From Struthidea cinerea (Eukaryota > Chordata > Aves > Passeriformes > Corcoracidae): a stretch of DNA of 64,000 nucleotides. Position 1 is the first letter of the stretch. Each line of letters begins with the position of its first letter. Made by a program: the position numbers and the translations under genes. Positions 39,605-53,207 of this stretch are shown here, piece by piece. A model generated the notes under the pieces. The model was not told the DNA's origin, ran no database searches, and saw nothing but the letters and a program-made list of their open reading frames with translations. The DNA lies in NCBI GenBank assembly GCA_013397865.1, contig VZTI01005570.1:558001-622000 (forward strand), in the 5' to 3' direction.

Positions 39605-42600
39605 AGTAGCACTAGAATTATGTAATGCTGACAACCATAATAAATGAACATTTTGTCACTGAAAAAGAAAAAATAGGACCATGAAAGAAATTAAAACAGG
39701 AACCTGTGACTAATCACCAGAAATACATCCCTTTATACATTGCTTAGTACCAGAAAAGGATTGTCACGAGTGATCAATGTTACACCTGATATCTGGGTAG
39801 CTACCTTAAAATAGCAAACACAAGAAAATTTTACTGCTCTTCATTTTTACTTTTTTAAAAATGGTGGATCTTCTCCCAATATCCAAAAATCTGAGCTAGT
39901 GCAAACAGGCAATTTCTTCCCATCCCACACAAATCCTTCTCAGAGAACAATCAATCACTTCACAAGACTATTCTGCATTTTTAAAGTTCTGCTCATGTTC
40001 TATGGAACCTTTGGTTATATAAAAGACAAATGTAATCCATTAATATTTCCTTATGTATTACTTTATTTAAACTGCCTGTTGGTGTTTCAATGGAATCTAT
40101 TCAACTACCAGATTTTTCTTTTAAAAATGGGCTCAAAACCTGGACAAAGCCTTCTAGCTAAATGCAAAGCAGAGTTTTGATGATATAGCCTTAGAAGGCA
40201 ATTACCTCAAATTACAACTATCACATTATTAACTTGTTTAGGGGAGTCAGACATAAAATATAAAGAACCATTTTGCTACTCAGCACTACTTACACTTTTA
40301 GAGTTCATTTTCCCAAGTATAGTATTTTGTATTTTCAGGGACTGCCCTTTCCATTTGTCAAAATTATAATCCTATACCCAAAAATGTTTACAACTCCACC
40401 CATATTGGCTTCATTCACAAATGCTAAGCTCCACTGTTGCCATTAAAATAAAAATAAACCACTAGAGCTAGATCAGGAGGCTAATCTGGGTGCAAAAGAA
40501 AACTGCTGACAGTTACTCCTTGACATTCATTTTCCAGTGAGAGGTGTCTTTGCTTCTTCATGGTTTCTCTTAAACACACTCTAATTTGCTTAAGAAAAGT
40601 ACACACATCCCTATCAAGACTGAGGTACTGACACATAGGTTCTTCCAAGTTATTCGTTAAAGCATATATTCCAGCATGGAAAAAGAATTCATTAACCTTC
40701 CCAGAAGAATAATTGTATCAAAGCCTCAACAAAAGACCTCACAGCAATGGCTCTGCCATCAGGACTGTGATGTTCAACTCAATAAAAGCAATTTTTTTTT
40801 TCATGCTAATAAAGAAATCCACTACAAGCAAACTGGTTTTCAGCATTCATTACACCTATATGAGCTACTGTCCTTTTTAGCAGAGAAAATAAGCACAAGG
40901 GAGAGAACACTTCTACTCGTTTTCTCAAATTCATACGACACAAATATTGCTCATTACCTGTATTTTACAGGCATTTTAAGAACAGATAAGTAATACCTAC
41001 ATCATCAAATATAAACTGGGCAGTCTTTCTATCAGCTGAAAGTTATACTTCATTTATTTTGGCTAAACGTTACATTTCTGTCAATTAAAATGACAAAGAT
41101 GACAATGGACAAGCTTCCTGTGGGTGCCAGGGATGAATACAATAGCACATCAATGTAAAAATGGAAATACACTACACGGTGTGCTTCATGGTCCCATTAA
41201 AATACATTTCCCCCTCCACTAACAGGCACCTCAGTCCAAGTTTGTTCCTTTAAAGGAATAATCCCAGCATGTCTTTACAAGCCAGGTTTATGCTTACCGC
41301 TTCTAATAAAATCCACCAACCAAAATAAAACTTACAAGTGTCCTTTTGCCTTGAATTACTTCACATTCCACAGGCAATCAAATCTGGCTCTGGATGGCTG
41401 CATAGCTGTGATCATGTCACACAGTGTAAGAATAAACACAAAGATGGGCAAGGAAGGATAAAACCTCAAAAATCCTTTTTTTGTGACTCCACAGTCTTTT
41501 CAATAGAAAACACAAAAGTGAAAAGGATGATATGCTGAAGAGCATTTAAAAATGCTACTTACTGGAATGTTTGGTAAGGTTATTATTCAGTTCTAGCTGT
41601 GATCTACCAGTCTCTAACTATCTTCTGCATTCTCCATCAGAACATACTGCAACACAAATTGCAACAGTGACTTGAATTAAGTATAATAATAGGCTTTTCA
41701 GAGATATTTTCAGCCTTCAAGAACTCAATATATGTGATGGATAAAGCCCCAGCTAAATTTGTACTTCCCCTGCTTCAATTTAGGTACAGGGGTTACCTGA
41801 GAACTGAAATATTAAATAAAGAATGCAAACTCTACTGGACTGAGTTTGTCTGCATGGGAAGGCAAAAGGTCCACAGTATTAAACTGCTGCCATCATTAGT
41901 TGCTTGTCTTGCATTATCCTGTGCCTTCCCAGTGCATTTATTGCCTTCTGTGCACTTATGCACATAGCCTGGCGTTTGAAGATGAGTGAAAGTCGCACCC
42001 TTTCTCATCAGAAAAGGTAAAGGATCTCAAAGCACACCTTTTGGTGAAGAACTTGGTGTGGTCCTGGACCAAATGAGCACTCGGCCCCTATGGCTGCAGA
42101 ATCCATATCCTGCTCCAAACAACTGCTTCCAGTCTGAAGACAGCAACTCTATAGATAACAGACTGCAAAGAATTTCCAAGAAATGTATTGAAAGTCCCCC
42201 TATGGGTTAGTCAAAGGAAGAAGAAATGTCTAATTACAAGTAAAAATTGTTCCTAACTCGCCCAGATCCAGGCCTTTACACGCTGTAAGCTCGGCGATCC
42301 AGCTTCTTCCTCTGCTGTCTGTGGAAGAATTCCACCAGCTAACAGATCAAATCTATCCTTACTTTCTGGGTGAGAAGAATTTATGGCTTCTGGTGAAAAA
42401 AAAAAATCAGAATTTCAGTAATGATAAACTATGATTTATTTCACAGTAAAATTTGCTGGAATATATTTATACAAAATTTCATCAGTCACTCAGATGCGAC
42501 TCCTCTATTAAATTTGCTCCACCAAGCTGTATTTACTCTCACCAAGAGCGTTTGTTCCAAAGTAAAGCACTTGATATCCTGATCTCCTAAGCATATGCTA

Positions 42601-44284
42601 GGTGGATGAAAAGTACCATGTGGCTAAAAAAAGCCTGCATGCAACACTTCTTCCACTTCCATGAGAGACGGGCAGCCTACCAAAAATTCTGAAAATCTTT
42701 TCACAGAGAAGGATAATTTTTATACCGAATTCTAAAGATAAAAATAGCAGATTAGGAGTATGTTTATACAGCAAAACACTCTGCTTAAGGATGTCTGTAG
42801 CAGACTGGGTCCACAGCACAGCATAGGGGACATCCAGTGACATGGTTCCCCTGGTAACACACCCAGGAACATGAAGGGCACGGGCATTTCTAAAATGGGT
42901 CCCCCGTGCACTGATATGAAGAGTTCAATGAGTCTCTGCAAAAATTATGTGTGAAGAAAGCTGAGATGTCTCCCTAATTCTGTGAGATCAAATCCATGTC
43001 TTGGACACGTGCATCCAAATAAGCATTTGGAAAGCACAGGGATCAGTCCTCCTAATAGCCTAATCCCCTGAGCTCTGGGGTGCAACGGGAGAGAGGAGGA
43101 GAACACTGTGCACATCTCCCTAGCTGCCCACAACAGCTGAGGTGAGTTTTTACATGACCGGAATGACAAGAGGAGAGAACCTCACACAGACTTGGCAGAG
43201 AAAGGGGTCAGAAATGTCCCCTTTACACTGAATTTTTTTTTAAGCACACAGTATTGTAATTCAAAGAAACTCTCTGCTATTCTTCTCCCCGAAGTGCAAA
43301 ATTACAAATGGTGACACCATCTCGGTGAACATTTAAAACGGGAATTTATAATAAGACAAATAGCTCAGAACACTCCAAATATATGCTACATACGAAAAGA
43401 AAGAAAAAGAATAGTTCCCTTGTCAACAGCATGAAACATACTGGATGAGATCAGGATTATGACTGTCAAAACCTGTCAACAGCATTTAGAATTTTCTGTG
43501 TTCCTTCGCATACATTTCCCCGTATCCCTGCAAATCTAAGTAATATCCTCAGTGACTGGAGACCAGATTGGGATTTACAAATGTCAGAAACTGCTTTGTG
43601 CCCTGATCATAAGTGAAATAGTTTACAAACTACACATTGCATAAGACCAAATTAGTGCACTGCTTTACAATCACTAAATTCAGAATTCTATGAAAATTTG
43701 AATCGGCACTTAAAAAAGAAAGGTCTTCTATTTCTTCTCTACTGCATAAATCAAAAGAAAATTGCATGCAAGAGTACTCATAACTGCATGTAGGAATGGA
43801 GCATGTACGCACAGCTAATGAACAACCTGCCTTGCAATGATGATAAAGCTGATACAAAATTGTCTGTCAGTTTTGCAAGACTGAAATAATTTTGATCTCC
43901 AAGCAGCTTTCAGGACACGGCTCTTTGCACAGCATTTCTGTCTTCTCTCAGGAGAATGACATAAGCAGTTTTGAGATAAAATTTTGGGTTTGGATCAGAT
44001 CAGTCAACCTTTTCTGGCATTGTACACTTTGCCTCAGAAGTAGTCTCAGAAACCCATGGCTTCTGTGAGCATTTTAGTCACTGCAGAAGGAGTAACATCA
44101 CCTATGTGATCAATGACTAACATTTCTAGCAAGAACATGAGAGCTGAAATGCATTCTTAGCCAAAAAATAATAACGTTGATAGGAAAAACAATAATTTCT
44201 ATTGTTTCTTTATCCATTAAGAACTAAGTCCTACAGACATGACACTGAAAGTAAACATTGTAAGTAAGTAAGCATTTAGCATAC

Positions 44285-44392
44285 CTTGCTACCATCAACA
44301 TAGTGAGGAGCATCAAAAGAAATTTTAAAAACTGCTTTAGCACTGCCTTCCCCAGCACACACTCTGTCTCTGTTCAGCTCTTTATGCCATCG
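44285..44392 (-). CDS. Candidate 108-nt internal coding exon, protein unrecognised
   Basis: On the minus strand a 36-codon open block starts after a possible acceptor (gatattgaag, preceded by a fairly pyrimidine-rich stretch). It ends at a near-consensus donor, AGCAAG followed by gtatgc. The length is a multiple of three, so it would be a phase-0 exon. The frame stays open well upstream (to 44536). Decoded residues begin RWHKELNRDR and end SFDAPHYVDGSK, a mixed composition that reads more like a globular protein than random AT-rich frames do. I do not recognise the family. The acceptor is weak, and no partner exon was found in the window. If real, the host gene runs right to left and has introns of many kilobases. 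Confidence 0.22.
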
Positions 44393-45253
44393 CTTCAATA
44401 TCCAAGAATATGCAATGAAGTAAAGACTACTGACTGGACTTATGAGAGGTACTCTGAAGTTAGGAGCGGCAGTTTTACATTGAGAGGTACTTTTCACTTG
44501 AGAAGAGGGAAAAATCACTATTTTGACGGAGAACATCTCTCTCTCCCGAGGCCAAAGAAAATGCTTTCCTCCGCTGAACGAAAGAGCTGATCCAGGAATA
44601 CTCAGGCCACTGCCAGTGTGTTTGAAAAATCAGTTATTTTGACACATATAGGTCTATTAACTGAAAAAAGCTCAAGCTGGCTCTAACCTTGGGAAGGGAC
44701 ACAGCACATTTATTACAGTTCTCATAAGGAAGGATTAATGTTAACTGTGCGTGTTGCTACGTGATCGGGCAAGTGATTACAGAGGAGGAACGTTTCAATC
44801 AGAACAGTATGGCAGTTACAAGTACAAGAAAGCAGTCAATCATTTTCAGCATTGTTACCAGTCCTGTGATTTAGAAGGAAAAACACTGCAGGACAGCATA
44901 GATTATATACAAAGAGTTTGCTACACCGGCAAACAGAAGTTTCTAGAAAGCTTTAGTTGGGGACAGTTTTTTCAGAAAAAAAATCCTCTTTCATTTCATA
45001 TAGGAAGACATAATATGTTTGCCACTTAACAGAGCATTAGTAGGTCTTCCATAAACCCACATATTAGCGAATGAGCTGTGAAGGTAACCCTGAATTCAAC
45101 CAGATTTCTACAGCTGAATGCATTTTGAGAGTGCAAGCTGAATGTACATTGCTAATAACAGCTATGAAAACAGAAGCCTTATGCACAGAAATGTAACCAA
45201 TAAGCCATTGCAGATGAACCAGCAACATCTCAAGCCAAAAAGCCTGAGATTTA

Positions 45254-45757
45254 TGTTTACAGTGGGTTGACTTTCGCTGGTGCTCATCAAGTTGCTCTGT
45301 CACTCCTCTCCTCAGCAGGAGGTGAAGGGGAGGGAGAAAATGAGATGGAAAAGATTGAATTTATTCTCTACTTCCCATCAACAAGCAACGTCCAGCCACT
45401 TCCTGGTACGCAGGGCTTCACCAGGCATGGCAGTCATTACAGAAGACAAATGTAATAATGAATGCCCCTCCTCGCTTTCTCTTATTGCTGAGCAGACATC
45501 GTATGGTATGGAATATCCCTTCGGTCAGCTGGGTCAGCTGTCCTGGCTATGGCCCCTGCCAAGGTCTTGCCCACCCCCAGCCCACAGGCAAGAGGGGAAC
45601 GTTGGAGAGACAGCATTGCTGCGGTGCCAGCACCGCTCAGCCAGAGCCAAAACACTGGGGTGTGAGCAGCACCTTTCTGGGTACCGACACAGCACAGCTC
45701 AGGGAGGGCTGCGATGTGGAAAAGGAGCGTCAGCTCAGTCAGAGCCAAGGCAGTGCC
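45254..45757 (-). mobile_element. Solo LTR of an ERVL-like element, reverse orientation
   Basis: The plus strand reads, in order, 'agtgggttgactttcgctgg', 'tatggtatggaatatccctt', 'ggtcagctgtcctggct' and 'agccagagccaaaacactgg'. These are landmarks of an avian ERVL-type LTR read backwards. An AATAAA signal on the minus strand at 45365-45360 fits that orientation. The segment around 'ggtcagctgtcctggct' is shared, inverted, with the LTR at 3686-4281, though the two differ enough to be separate subfamilies. No internal retroviral sequence adjoins it. Both ends are approximate. A 208-codon plus-strand frame (45280-45906) lies antisense to the LTR and is not taken as a gene. Confidence 0.75.
45360..45365 (-). 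terminator. LTR polyadenylation signal AATAAA
   Basis: TTTATT on the plus strand gives AATAAA on the minus strand, about 110 bases before the LTR's 3' end, which supports the minus orientation. Its activity is unknown. Confidence 0.5.
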
Positions 45758-46470
45758 AAGAAACAAGACTGCCTTGGCTGATAGCTACTCTCTTCCCCCA
45801 GCAAACCCCGAACCACTCGCACTTCTACATGTCTTTTAGGCAACTGTTTCTTGTGCCTCCTTCATTCTGTTTGCAGGACTTAGGCTGCTTGGAAGGAATC
45901 AAGTGATGATTTCATGTGTAAAACACTGTGGAAATCTCAAATTATCTATTTGAGAGAGAGTATCTGCATGTAAAAATGGCATTTTCACAGAGAGCTGCTC
46001 ATCAGATACATAGTAACATTTTATTACTTAAAACCAAAAACTTTTTCCACTCTTTAGAGAAAAAATACTTCCCCAAATAAAATGCTCTCAAGTTTCACCA
46101 AGCCGGAAATAAAATTGTGTTTTTTCTATATAATTTATTACAACACATAATCCTAAATTATTTAGAAAGTTTCATACACCTTTAAAATTCATAAATATAC
46201 TCCATATTTATTTCAAGAACTGTTATAACAAGTACTGTTAATTTCTCTATTTTGATTAAAAACTGTGAGGAAGATTAAAAAGATTGCTTTTTTTTTTCCC
46301 AGGCACCTTATTCCCAGGCACAATTTGACTTGCTCAAGTAAGCTGTAGCACTTGAATAAAGTGGAGATTTATATTCCTAGTTTCACAAGAGGAAAAATTG
46401 GAAGCATCTCACTCTTTGCATATGTTTAGCAGGTTTCTTTCTTTCCTGATGTATTCCAAAACATGATTCT

Positions 46471-46532
46471 GTATGTGTATGTCTGTATATATACACATAA
46501 ATCAGTGTATAAATGTGTGTATACATACACAC
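46471..46532. repeat. Imperfect TG/TA/CA microsatellite
   Basis: Alternating purine-pyrimidine sequence (gtatgtgtatgtctgtatat, then tgtgtgtatacatacacac) with interruptions. It is a simple repeat with potential to form alternative helices. Confidence 0.8.
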
Positions 46533-49204
46533 CAATTGTCACAGTTGCTTATTGCAATTTTACCACTTTATTAATCAAATTTAAATGGAAAATATGCATA
46601 TAAATCCAACACAAAAATGTTACTCTTACATATTCTGTTATCTAATATTTTTGTATTGTAACTTATTGTAACATTTTTCAGTGCTACTTCTTTATAAAGG
46701 AATCAAAGAGAGAACTCTGGGGCAGAACCTGTCAATTCAACAACTCAACAAAATTCAAATTTACTATGAACCTATTATTTCTGAGGAGATTACTTGTTTC
46801 ATCTATTTCACTTTCAACAACACCTTTGTTTGAACCATTAAGAAATACATTTTAGTGACAAAATTCTTCCACAGATGTTTCAGAAATCTGCTCACTTTCA
46901 AAATGAAGTAACTAAATCTTATTTCCATTGTACAGTGGTTCAGACTGGGGCAAGACAAAGTGGCCTGAATGTTCATTTTCCAAATGAAACACTTGAATAC
47001 CAGAAAACTAAAAAAAAAAACCATAACTGAGTAATCATTTTTAAATACAAGTTCAAAATGAAAAAAGTCACCATTCAGTACCTTTCAGGGACTGGAAACT
47101 TTGTGTGAATAAAAATTCATGGCAAGTTTAAAGGACTAAAAATACGAATTAAATCTCTTGCTGACTAACTTTTTTTTTTTTTAATATTTAAGAATAGCCA
47201 AAAAGAATAGAGAAACTCTGCATGAATCCATTTTGGCCTAAGCTTTCATCAGCAAGATGGGTTGGTTGGTTGTTCTAGTACTCCGGAGTGCAGGCACTGT
47301 TGCTGTGGTGGACCTGCAGCGCATTTGCTCAGCCTTTAACATGGACAATTGCAAAACCCACTTACTTTCTAGGGCCTTGCTGCCACTGCTGCCCTATCAC
47401 ACTCCCTTGTCCTTTCTGACCAGAAGCCAGTGCTATTTAGCCAGTAGTAGGCTAGAGAAACATTGTAAATAGAATTAATGTTTTAAGCTGCCAAGCTTGA
47501 CCAGCACCTGGATCCCTTACAGACACAGGTAATGTGGGCCATTTGAAAGTAAGTATGAGGGTCGTGCCCTCAGGAGAGGAAATAGCCCTCCACCTCCTCT
47601 CACCAGCAATGCCACCACGGCTTCAAACTCCATTCCCTTCATACAAAGGAATTGGCTCACACCTTTTTAATGCAAAAGACAACTGGCGCCTCTGATTTTT
47701 TTTTTTTTTTTAACTCCTAAAAAGCAGGACTCAATGTCTGCAAGGACTCAAATTCCAGTTAATTAAAAAAAACCCAGAAAATGGGTGAGAGTGTACCACA
47801 GCATCACATTTGTAGAGTGATTCATCCTGAAATGTTCTTTTTCACTTTCATTCTCTCACATCTGTGATGATTAAAAAAAATAATTCTGTGCTATTATTTA
47901 ACTAACCTGACCTTTTCTTAGAAGAGTTTTTTGGGTGTTCTTCTATAACTTTTGATTCTCCATAATATAATTAATAGTAAGATATATAAAATGGAGAAGA
48001 AACCTTAGATAATTCATATGAAATCAAATAGGATGTGATGAACAAGTCAGTGGTTTATTTTTCCACCAGTGATATTCCACAATAAACACTTTTAGGTGAA
48101 TCATTAGTTTCACTGATTTCCATACCATTTCACCTGTAGTCATAAGGGAAAACAGAAAAATTATTTTCAGTAGCAAACATGACACAGCACTCAGAATTCA
48201 GTTATGGAAACAGCAAAACAACAAAACTAGATTACAAACCATTCAAGAATTGTTTGTACATGAAGGTGTTACAGTAGGAGACCGGGCATCAAACTCTCAA
48301 TGCCTGAATCCATACAATGAAAAAGCACAAAAGCTGCACATTTTTGAAGTCTCAGTGTACTGAAAAACTCCAGAAAACTGAACTCCCCAATAGAACTGGG
48401 TAAAAACACAAGTATTTATGCAGCTGCAGTATTTCAGCAAAATATTCAGAAGGCAGGATTCACAGGTAGTTGTAAAGCAGCACTCCCAAAATTTTGGAAA
48501 AGGATGCATCAGAAATTATGGTACATAGATCAAAAAGGAAGGAAAACAATAAAAAGGGAAAATTTCTGATGGGCAGCCATCTCACAGGAATACTTTGAAT
48601 AAATTTTCTAAAATCACTAAACTTCCAGGCACACATGCACACGCCCTATCCAAAAGGTTATTGAAAAAGTACTTTAAATTTATGAAGTCCACTTTCTCAG
48701 CAGCCTTGCATCATTTCACAGCTGAAAACAAAAGCCACTAAAAACTGCATCAGTGTGGGTGGTAAAGCTCTCATCTCTTACCAGGTTGCAAAATGAGGGG
48801 AAAAAAAATAACCCAAATTGAAGATGATGACCTGAAATATTCTGAATCCATACTAAAACACAAGTCTCTCATTTCTTATGTAGCTTCTCTCCTCAATTAA
48901 CAGTACAAAACATAAATCTACTACCCAGAAATGCAATAGTTATTAGTCATGTCAGTGTTAGGCATAGCTGTGCTGCAGCATTAACAAGTTATGCTCATCC
49001 TAAGGCAGTGCAATCTAACTCCAAAGCATCCCCAGTGTGGGGCCCGTGCCCGTCTGGCTCAGTGAAATTCCTGTGACAAGCACACCCTCCTCTACTCACT
49101 CAAACCTTTCAAGCAGTTTTAAATAGACAGCCCATAAAATCCCATACTTTCACGACGTTAGAAAAATAAGAATGCTTCTTTTTCCATTAGGACGTGGCTC
49201 TTGC

Positions 49205-49226
49205 TTCTGACCTATATAGGTCAGAA
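49205..49226. promoter_or_regulatory. Perfect 22-bp palindrome: everted AGGTCA repeat (ER4)
   Basis: The half ttctgacctat is followed immediately by its exact reverse complement. It contains TGACCT (49208-49213) and AGGTCA (49218-49223), the consensus nuclear-receptor half-site, arranged as an everted repeat with a 4-base spacer. Everted repeats bind some receptor heterodimers, although spacings of 6 to 8 are better known. A receptor site is therefore an inference; a chance palindrome of this length is unlikely but possible. Confidence 0.35.
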
Positions 49227-51018
49227 CAAAATAATGAAACGTTATTCAGGGAAAAAAGTTATTTTGAGCTGGTTATTTAAAGGTCTCAGAATTATCTTAT
49301 TTTCCTTTCCCCTTCCCATCTCAGAAGCCTATATAATTGATGCATGACACTAGAGAACATTTTTTACAACAGAAAAAGCATTAAAAATTGTAAAAAAATA
49401 AGACTTTTTCTATGTGCTAGAATATTTACAGAAATTGAACAGAGCTTTAAATAAAATTGGTCTCAAAAGGCAAGAGACTGCTGGCAACACCTTAAGACAA
49501 AACTATCAAAAGCAAGTCGTCATTGAGTTTCTTTTCCATCTTTCCTCCTCTCTTCCATGCCCCAACACTTCAGTGAATGCTGTAAGCTGATTGCATACAC
49601 CTACTTCTTTGGGAAAATGCAATGATGTACTGTACTTGTTTCATCACAATAACAAAGTAAAACCCTGCTAATTACAAGCATAGAAAAGAGAGGATGGACT
49701 GGGAGCACACTGCATTTGAATTAACTGTGATTTATGGTCATCTCTGTTAAAAAAAAAGATAAAAAATGAGCTGACGAAAAAGTCCATTTTCCAACTGCTT
49801 CATTTTAATGAAAAAATCATGGAAAAGTTATAATGTAAAAATGATGGAGAATAAAATGTTTTATAGTCAAGAAAAAAAACAATCTGTAGAGATAAAAAGG
49901 ACTTTTCCATCTGGAACCTGTGCTACTCTAAAATAAACCACAAAATTTAGCTATTACTCATTCTGAGCTCACAGACAGAGTTTTGTTTGATATTAAAGTG
50001 ATAATAACTGACTTTTCCAGAGATACTGGAAAACATATTATGCAATAGTGGCTCAGAGCATTTCAACAGTGTGTAATGTAAGGGTAGCTAATTTAAGCTT
50101 CCCATAGGGGTTTCCATGAATGGAAAGCATTTTGTTGAAGGCTAAAACTTTACTGTTTACTATATTTGCTGAAAGAGACATGACAAATATTTTGGGATTC
50201 AAGGAAGAGGAATGACAAGATTTAATCTGAGATGGGAAGGAGGATTCATAATTCAGTACTCACGACAGTCAACCATAACAACAGGTCAAGAATCAAGGTA
50301 AACAGTTCCTTGCATAAAGGGGAAAATAATTTAACTAGATATCTGACTGTGGACTTGCACTTGCCCCTACAGAAATGGTTTTATACAAGCAAAGAGGCTC
50401 TCTGAACAACTACTGCTTTCTTCTTTCGGACTTAGTGAAAACATGTTCCCTAATAACATTGCACAAGCAAATTTAACCACAACCCATCATAACAGAAGTG
50501 GCATCTATTGTACCCTTTTTTTCTGCAAGTCAGTTTGACGAAACTTTCTTAAAGGTATGTTAAGACATGACATTGTTAATTGTGAACCAAAACAAAAACT
50601 GGAAGTGAAGCCAGCACTGGAAAGGAATCATAGTTTTCTACTTTTATTCTATTTAAATTATGTAAAATGAGTAGGTGTATCACCTTTCTGTTCTTGAAAC
50701 AGACCTTTTAGGAATATGTTTATAGTTGACAAATGTGGCAGGGGAATTTGTTTTGGATTTTAAAATTAAAATTATGTTTCCTTCCTATTCACTCGCTACA
50801 AAGGTGTCTCCAAGAGCACAGTGGTCAGGTACAAGAAGTATTTGTTGTAGTTCAATACTTCTCCTCAAAACTCTTCAGTCTCATTCATTAAACAAAAAAG
50901 CTGTGGCAGTTTCCCAAGTCACTTGCTCTGAATAGTAACTGATGGGTGTTTCACACTTCTGCTCAAGGTGAACATTCTTAATGTCCATTGAATGTAAATA
51001 CTCAAAAATAATTTCCAC

Positions 51019-51042
51019 AAATGAATAGATTATTATTCATTT
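51019..51042. repeat. Inverted repeat, 9-bp stem
   Basis: aaatgaata and tattcattt are exact reverse complements around a 6-base loop, gattat. It is AT-rich and may be chance. Confidence 0.85.
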
Positions 51043-51522
51043 ATCCTATCGGTCCGGAATGAATGTAGCATTCTTCCAAATTCTGCACGATCTGTAGAGC
51101 AGCCAGTCACAAAGACAGCAGCATTGTAATATTCAGTTATATTGTCCTTACTGAATACTGCATCATACAGCTGGCAGGTCAAATTGGGACTTCTCTGGCT
51201 TCTGCACAAAAGTATAGTATGCTGATAATATATACTTCCTTTGGTTTGCAAAAGATTTCTAGACATTAACCAAAATGAAAAAAACTAAAGTTAATGTTCT
51301 ATACTAATGAACTAAATAACATGCATGTTGTTAAATAATTATTGAAAATCAGAATATTTGCAAACAGGAGTTGTACATAAGAAAGTACCTATAATACCAC
51401 CAGGTAAGGCTCTTTCCAATTCCAAAGATAGCACTCTATCAACTTACTGGCAACAAAGTTTGATTGTTTAAATTTTTGTTATTGTTACTGGTTTCCTCCC
51501 CAGAACAGCCTCTTGTTCTGTC

Positions 51523-51540
51523 TTTTTTTTTTTTTTTTTT
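51523..51540 (-). repeat. T18 homopolymer
   Basis: A pure T run followed by attttt. No retroposon body was recognised beside it. Confidence 0.85.
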
Positions 51541-53207
51541 ATTTTTAAGTATCCACACAATATTGCCTTCATTTCCTACTTGTCCCTTCTCCCCTACAAT
51601 ATAAGCCCACAGCAAACATGATTTAGTACCGAACCACCTTCCTCCTTTACTCTCTCCTCTTCCAAAAGTCCAGTGTTCCTGAGGGTTTCTCTGAGTAATG
51701 ACTCAGCCATCTCTGGAGTTTTACCACGTAGCTTTAGCTAAAAGAAATTCACCATAAATTATTACCTACAGTGTGCCATCAGCAATGATCCCTATAATCC
51801 AATGCATATCAGACAAGCATCATTAACTAAGGGATTATTTAATTAATCCTTAACTGGAGCTGGTGCTAAAACGCTTACATCCAGTCAGACTGATATTCTG
51901 CATAAAGAGACATCTAAGAGGGACACCTTTTGAAAAACAGCTTGTGTTTACTCACTTTTTGGTTACCCTTCCTTTTCTGAACTCTGCATTAAGGTTCTTT
52001 TACTTTCCTCCCAGAGCAAGCAACACCACAAATAATGTATATCTGATCTCGCACTGAGCCTTTTACCCTGCAGGAAGATTGTCTCGAAATATTCTCCTTA
52101 CCCTCCCAATCTAACTCCACATAACCCCTTTGAAAAATTCTCCAGAGTTTTGACTTAGTACGTGGCATGAATAACAATTCATGTAGTATATTAATATATC
52201 CAGGAAAAAAAAATAAATTCTACTCCTGATTGTCTTCAATATTCAGAAACAATAATTTTCCAAAGGAACAAAGTAAGTGAGAGGGGTAAATGAGAAAAAT
52301 ATGAAACAATAGAACAAAATAACTTTGGAACCTACAGCGATAAACTTAAATTCAGTCTTAAATATTAGCTGCCCTTCCATGTGAGACTAATATAAAGATT
52401 AATAGTCTGAATATTATCTCAGCGAGTCTCACATAAGCCCATTGACTTCACCCGAGCCATGTGCACCCGAGCAAGAAAGAACTCAGTCGGTCTCATTATA
52501 AATATATACTGTAACATGCCCTGAAGTAAAAAGTTATGCTGTGGGAATGCATTAAAAAATAACGTACAACAAAAAAAATCTCCAACATTTAAGAAATAAG
52601 TATTCAGCGGTCCTTCTGTCTGAGCATTTCTTTCTATGTTTTTAGACTTCTTTTTGAGTGGCCAGAGAGTCTGAGCTAAAGCAATTAAATGCAATCCAGG
52701 TGCAAACTCTGCAACTGAAAACAGAAGTAATGATAACTGAAAATGCTGCAGTGAAGCACTGAAGTCTGATCTTAACTGTTAACAAAGTAATTATAGCAAG
52801 GGCTGACAGTAGGTTTAAAATTTGATATTTGTAATGAAGAAGTTACAAGTTAAAAGAATGTCTGACTTGCCTAGAAGCAAAATCAGATGTAGAATATATG
52901 TATACACACACATACATATTTTTTTTCACCTCAGATGTAAGAAAGCCTGTGCAAACACATGCTGAAACAAACAGCCAAGCTGACCTCTAAGGAGTCTTTG
53001 CATGGAAGCAGATCTGAAATGAAAGAAACGCTTCTAATACATAAACAACAATGAAAGCATTTTTTGTTTCTAAGGTAGCAGAAAAGAAATCAGATTAAAG
53101 CCTGATTCAATGTGGGTGCAGGTGGGAGGATGAACCATTGAGATTGGAAAACACTAGTATAAACTTATATGCAATTGAAGTCTTCTACAAGTCTTTTTTT
53201 TTTTTTT

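Larger units (their letters stand above)
33236..45253. other. Non-coding AT-rich DNA with small hairpins and one candidate exon
   Basis: Unique sequence. It contains inverted repeats at 38835-38862 and 39585-39604 and the candidate minus-strand exon at 44285-44392. A 148-codon frame at 36415-36861 and other frames below 105 codons have no domain or convincing splice sites. Poly-A runs are short (A14 near 37055). A GC-richer patch at 36760-36850 has no recognised content. Confidence 0.6.
45758..53207. other. Non-coding AT-rich DNA with a perfect palindrome
   Basis: Unique sequence without a recognisable gene; all frames are short and lack domains. It holds a TG/TA microsatellite at 46471-46532, the palindrome at 49205-49226, a hairpin at 51019-51042, a T18 run at 51523-51540 and a T-run (53194-53207) that ends in the third gap. 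Confidence 0.65.

Noticed and set aside
44183..44206. Hairpin aaacaata/tattgttt
   Set aside because: An 8-bp AT-rich stem is common by chance in this composition.
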